The translations under genes were made by a program, and so were the position numbers. The notes below the pieces were generated by a model, which saw only the letters and a program-made list of their open reading frames with translations, did not search any database and was not told the DNA's origin. Shown here one piece after another: positions 63,059-64,000 of a stretch of 64,000 bases of DNA (the stretch's first letter is position 1; each line of letters begins with the position of its first letter). Source of the stretch: Paraburkholderia terricola (GTDB taxonomy: Bacteria; Pseudomonadota; Gammaproteobacteria; Burkholderiales; Burkholderiaceae); the NCBI RefSeq assembly GCF_900142195.1, contig NZ_FRAB01000005.1, positions 1 to 64,000 of the forward strand, given 5' to 3'.

Positions 63059-63484
63059 TCAGGTTCCGATCGTGAGCGTTTTCAGCATCAATGTCTTGGC
63101 GGTGTTCAGGGTCTCGACGTTGGCCTGGTACGAGCGCGACGCCGAGATCATGTTGACCATTTCCTGCACCGGGTCGACGTTGGGCAAGGTGACGTAGCCG
63201 TCCGCGTTGGCCGCCGGGTTGCCGGGGTCGTAGGCGGTCTTCATCGGCGTCGGATCGTCGACCACGCCGGTGACCTGCACGCCGCCGACCTGCTGGCCCG
63301 AGCCCGAGCGCGCGCCGCCGATCGGGCTCACCGCGAACACGACCTGCTTGGCCTTGTACGGCTGGCCGTCCGGGCCCGTCGTGCTGTCCGCGTTGGCGAG
63401 GTTGGACGCCGTCACGTTGAGCCGTTGCGACTGCGCGGACATCGCGGAGCCGGCAACGCCGAAAATATTCATCAGGGATGGCAT
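63059..63484 (-). CDS. flgC: Flagellar proximal rod protein FlgC
   Basis: 141 aa. N-terminal [31 protein letters not shown], a [10 protein letters not shown] rod motif, and the C-terminal [35 protein letters not shown]. Standard length. It starts 113 bp after flgB and ends 10 bp before flgD. Confidence 0.96.
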   Translation of the reverse strand: MPSLMNIFGVAGSAMSAQSQRLNVTASNLANADSTTGPDGQPYKAKQVVFAVSPIGGARSGSGQQVGGVQVTGVVDDPTPMKTAYDPGNPAANADGYVTLPNVDPVQEMVNMISASRSYQANVETLNTAKTLMLKTLTIGT

Positions 63485-63597
63485 GGTTGCTGACCTCTCC
63501 TTAAATCCCGTAGCGATTGTTTTTTGCCCGGTTGCCGCGGCGGCACGAGTCGTCTCGCCGCCGCGTTACATCCGCGCGTCGAAGCTGCCGATGCGGA

Positions 63598-64000
63598 TCA
63601 CGAACCCGACTGGATCGCGGCCAGCATCGTCTTGATCTGGCTCGACAACACCGTCATGCCCGATTCGAAATGCAGCGTGTTGTCCGCGAACTGCACCCGC
63701 TCGGTGTCGATGTCGACCGTGTTGCCGTCGAGCGCGGGCTGCGTCGGAATGCGGTATTGCAGCTTGCTGTAGTCGTCGGGCGTGCCGCCGCTCGGCGCGA
63801 GCGTCGTCTTGCCGGACATGTGGCCCGGCGTGGTCGCCGCCATCGACATGCCGCCCGTCACGCCCGCGGGCTGCGCCATCGCGAGCGTCGAATGGTTCGA
63901 CGCGGCCACGCCGGCGCCGCCGCCGGTTTTCTTCAGCGCGCCGGCGAGCGACGAGGCGAAGTCGACGTCGCGCGCCTTGTAGCCGGGGGTATCGGCGTTG
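63598..64000 (-). CDS. flgB: Flagellar proximal rod protein FlgB (5' end outside window)
   Basis: The last 134 codons are present. The visible frame runs from NADTPGYKARDVDFASSLAG, the conserved segment just after the N-terminal helix, to LDGNTVDIDTERVQFADNTLHFESGMTVLSSQIKTMLAAIQSG. The order flgB-C-D follows as in other proteobacteria. The start codon and promoter lie beyond base 64000. Confidence 0.93.
   Translation of the reverse strand, partial: NADTPGYKARDVDFASSLAGALKKTGGGAGVAASNHSTLAMAQPAGVTGGMSMAATTPGHMSGKTTLAPSGGTPDDYSKLQYRIPTQPALDGNTVDIDTERVQFADNTLHFESGMTVLSSQIKTMLAAIQSGS

Overview
The window is GC-rich chromosomal DNA from a betaproteobacterium of the Burkholderiaceae, most like Paraburkholderia. 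The evidence is the gene content and order (split fli/flg flagellar blocks, a dpp operon with TraB/GumN at its end, pxpBCA with DUF969/DUF979), strong codon bias, and an S-adenosylhomocysteine (SAH) riboswitch upstream of ahcY. No rRNA, tRNA, CRISPR array, prophage or replication origin was seen.

Layout. 1-380: the 5' end of a frameshifted IS4-type transposase abuts a half copy of a repeat whose full copy lies at 46.0-47.0 kb. 424-5350 (minus): soluble lytic transglycosylase, an NDUFA9-like epimerase, a glutathione S-transferase and the CCA-adding enzyme. 5371-11246: 5-formyl-THF cyclo-ligase, a MarR-like regulator, and a divergent 5-oxoprolinase operon (pxpB-pxpC-pxpA) followed by two DUF membrane proteins that may form a transporter. 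11472-14001: a TPR-glycosyltransferase fusion and a brnT-brnA toxin-antitoxin pair. 14170-22944 (minus): a dipeptide ABC transporter operon with two tandem binding-protein genes and a TraB/GumN gene at the 3' end. 23156-26145 (minus): SAH riboswitch, ahcY, a small membrane protein and metF, a methyl-cycle unit with a strong terminator. 26282-35312: a family 2 glycosyltransferase, a LysR regulator with its own palindromic operator, a DUF937-OmpA protein, a GMC oxidoreductase, an AidB-like acyl-CoA dehydrogenase and an aldehyde dehydrogenase.

35409-64000 is almost entirely flagellar. On the minus strand are an FlhB-C-terminal-like protein, a second FliK-like protein, fliT, fliS and fliE. On the plus strand are fliF-G-H-I-J-K and fliL-M-N-O-P-Q-R. 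Back on the minus strand are flgB(partial)-C-D-E-F-G-H-I-J, a YcgR-type brake, flgK and flgL. Candidate sigma-28 promoters precede fliS and flgK, and a CCCC/GGGG palindrome recurs near fliE/fliF and ycgR.

The most unusual object is a roughly 940-bp non-coding element between fliK and fliL. It has two arms of about 245 bp in inverted orientation, a perfect 14-bp hairpin in each arm, and a core of about six degenerate 37-bp tandem repeats. The outer part of one arm recurs at 326-380, where it is cut by the IS end, so it belongs to a dispersed repeat family that I cannot name.
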